A DNA stretch of 5,434 nt from Bacillota bacterium (GTDB taxonomy: Bacteria; Bacillota; Clostridia; Christensenellales; Aristaeellaceae): NCBI GenBank assembly GCA_023392395.1, contig JAEVZE010000180.1:1-5434 (forward strand), given 5' to 3'. The translations under genes and the position numbers were made by a program. Shown piece after piece: positions 4,847 to 5,434 of the stretch (its first letter is position 1; each line of letters starts with the position of its first letter). The notes under the pieces are model-generated. The model worked only from the letters and a program-made list of their open reading frames with translations. It made no database searches and had not been told where the DNA came from.

Positions 4847-5434
4847 ATCACCGGATCCAAAGGGTCGAGCCGGGCAGTTTGGCCGCGCGGCTGGGCCTGA
4901 AGGTCGGCGACCGGCTGGTCTCAATCGACGATCAGAGCGTGATCGATCTGATCGACTATCAGGCGCTGTGCTGCGCTTCGAAATTGCGCCTTGTCGTGGA
5001 ACGGGGCGGAAAGCGAACCGAGTTCTCGATCGAAAAGGACGATTACGAACCGCTGGGGCTGGAATTTAACGGCCAACTGATGGGCGGCGTCCGGAATTGC
5101 TGCAACCACTGCGTGTTTTGCTTTGTCGACCAGTTGCCCGGGGGCGCGCGAAGGACGCTGAATGTCAAGGACGACGACTGGCGGCTGTCGCTGATGATGG
5201 GGAACTTCGTGACGCTGACCAATGTCGGCCCCAGAGAACTGGACAGGATCATCGCCCGGCGCGCTTCGCCCCTGTACATCTCGGTGCACGCGACCGACCC
5301 GGCCTTGCGGGCAAAGCTCTTGGGTACCCCGCGCGGGTCCGCGATCATGGATCAGCTGGACAAGCTGTCAAGAGGTGGCATTCGCTATCACCTGCAGGCG
5401 GTGATCTGCCCTGGCTTCAACGACGGCGAGGCGC
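4843..5434 (+). CDS. PDZ plus radical SAM protein of the DUF512 family, N-terminal 197 residues (cut by right edge)
   Basis: The partial product starts MNHRIQRVEPGSLAARLGLK. Residues 4-65 are a PDZ-like domain (VEPGSLAARLGLKVGDRLVSI). A cluster with CX3CX2C spacing at Cys86, Cys90 and Cys93 (RNCCNHCVFCFVDQLPGG) is the radical SAM iron-sulfur site. Further hallmarks of the DUF512 family are KDDDWRLS (109-116), GNFVTLTNV (120-128), LYISVHATDP (144-153) and QAVICPGFNDG (185-195). Complete members are roughly 430-450 residues, so the DUF512 domain lies past the edge. The biochemical role of the family is not established, to my knowledge. The ATG at 4843 overlaps the TGA of the methyltransferase (ATGA), with GGGAG at 4828-4832, 10 bases upstream, so the two genes are probably translationally coupled. 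An extra cysteine, Cys87, sits next to the first cluster ligand. Confidence 0.92.
   Translation, partial: MNHRIQRVEPGSLAARLGLKVGDRLVSIDDQSVIDLIDYQALCCASKLRLVVERGGKRTEFSIEKDDYEPLGLEFNGQLMGGVRNCCNHCVFCFVDQLPGGARRTLNVKDDDWRLSLMMGNFVTLTNVGPRELDRIIARRASPLYISVHATDPALRAKLLGTPRGSAIMDQLDKLSRGGIRYHLQAVICPGFNDGEA

Overview
The window looks like a chromosomal segment of a GC-rich member of the Bacillota, most likely the class Clostridia. The reasons are a T-box riboswitch ahead of a cysE-cysS operon, strong purine-rich Shine-Dalgarno sites, a DUF512-type radical SAM gene, and a secreted NlpC/P60 protein with several peptidoglycan-binding repeats. The genus cannot be fixed from the sequence. No tRNA, rRNA, CRISPR array or mobile element was seen.

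Left half (1-1870), minus strand: a cysteine supply and use operon. A near-consensus promoter (1863-1835) drives a leader with the full set of T-box landmarks: a TGC (Cys) specifier codon in a recognisable specifier loop, a stem III hairpin, the AGAGTGGGACCGCG T-box, and mutually exclusive antiterminator and terminator hairpins. Next come cysE (serine O-acetyltransferase, 1577-858) and, overlapping it by 14 bases, cysS (cysteinyl-tRNA synthetase, from 871, running off the left edge after 290 codons). Uncharged tRNA-Cys would therefore raise both the first step of cysteine synthesis and the enzyme that charges the tRNA. The CysE has an unusual C-terminal tail with four cysteines.

Middle (about 1871-2269): a divergent, AT-richer intergenic region. 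It holds upstream sequence of the cys promoter with a 13-base direct repeat spaced 30 bp apart, a doubtful 56-codon cysteine-rich ORF (1927-2097), a pair of TTAAATATT repeats, an extended -10 promoter for the rightward gene, and two small hairpins in its 5' UTR.

Right half (2270-5434), plus strand: a secreted cell-wall hydrolase with five peptidoglycan-binding repeats and a C-terminal NlpC/P60 peptidase domain; then, six bases downstream, a TrmN6/YabB-family N6-adenine methyltransferase; then, through an ATGA overlap, a PDZ plus radical SAM protein of the DUF512 family, cut by the right edge. A strong intrinsic terminator lies just after the hydrolase gene but inside the first codons of the methyltransferase, so expression across this junction may be attenuated or coupled to translation.

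Most of the window is ordinary housekeeping content of known families. I did not find a clear undescribed system. The points most worth a second look are the terminator inside a CDS, the cysteine-rich CysE tail, the cysteine-rich small ORF and the repeat abutting the cys promoter.
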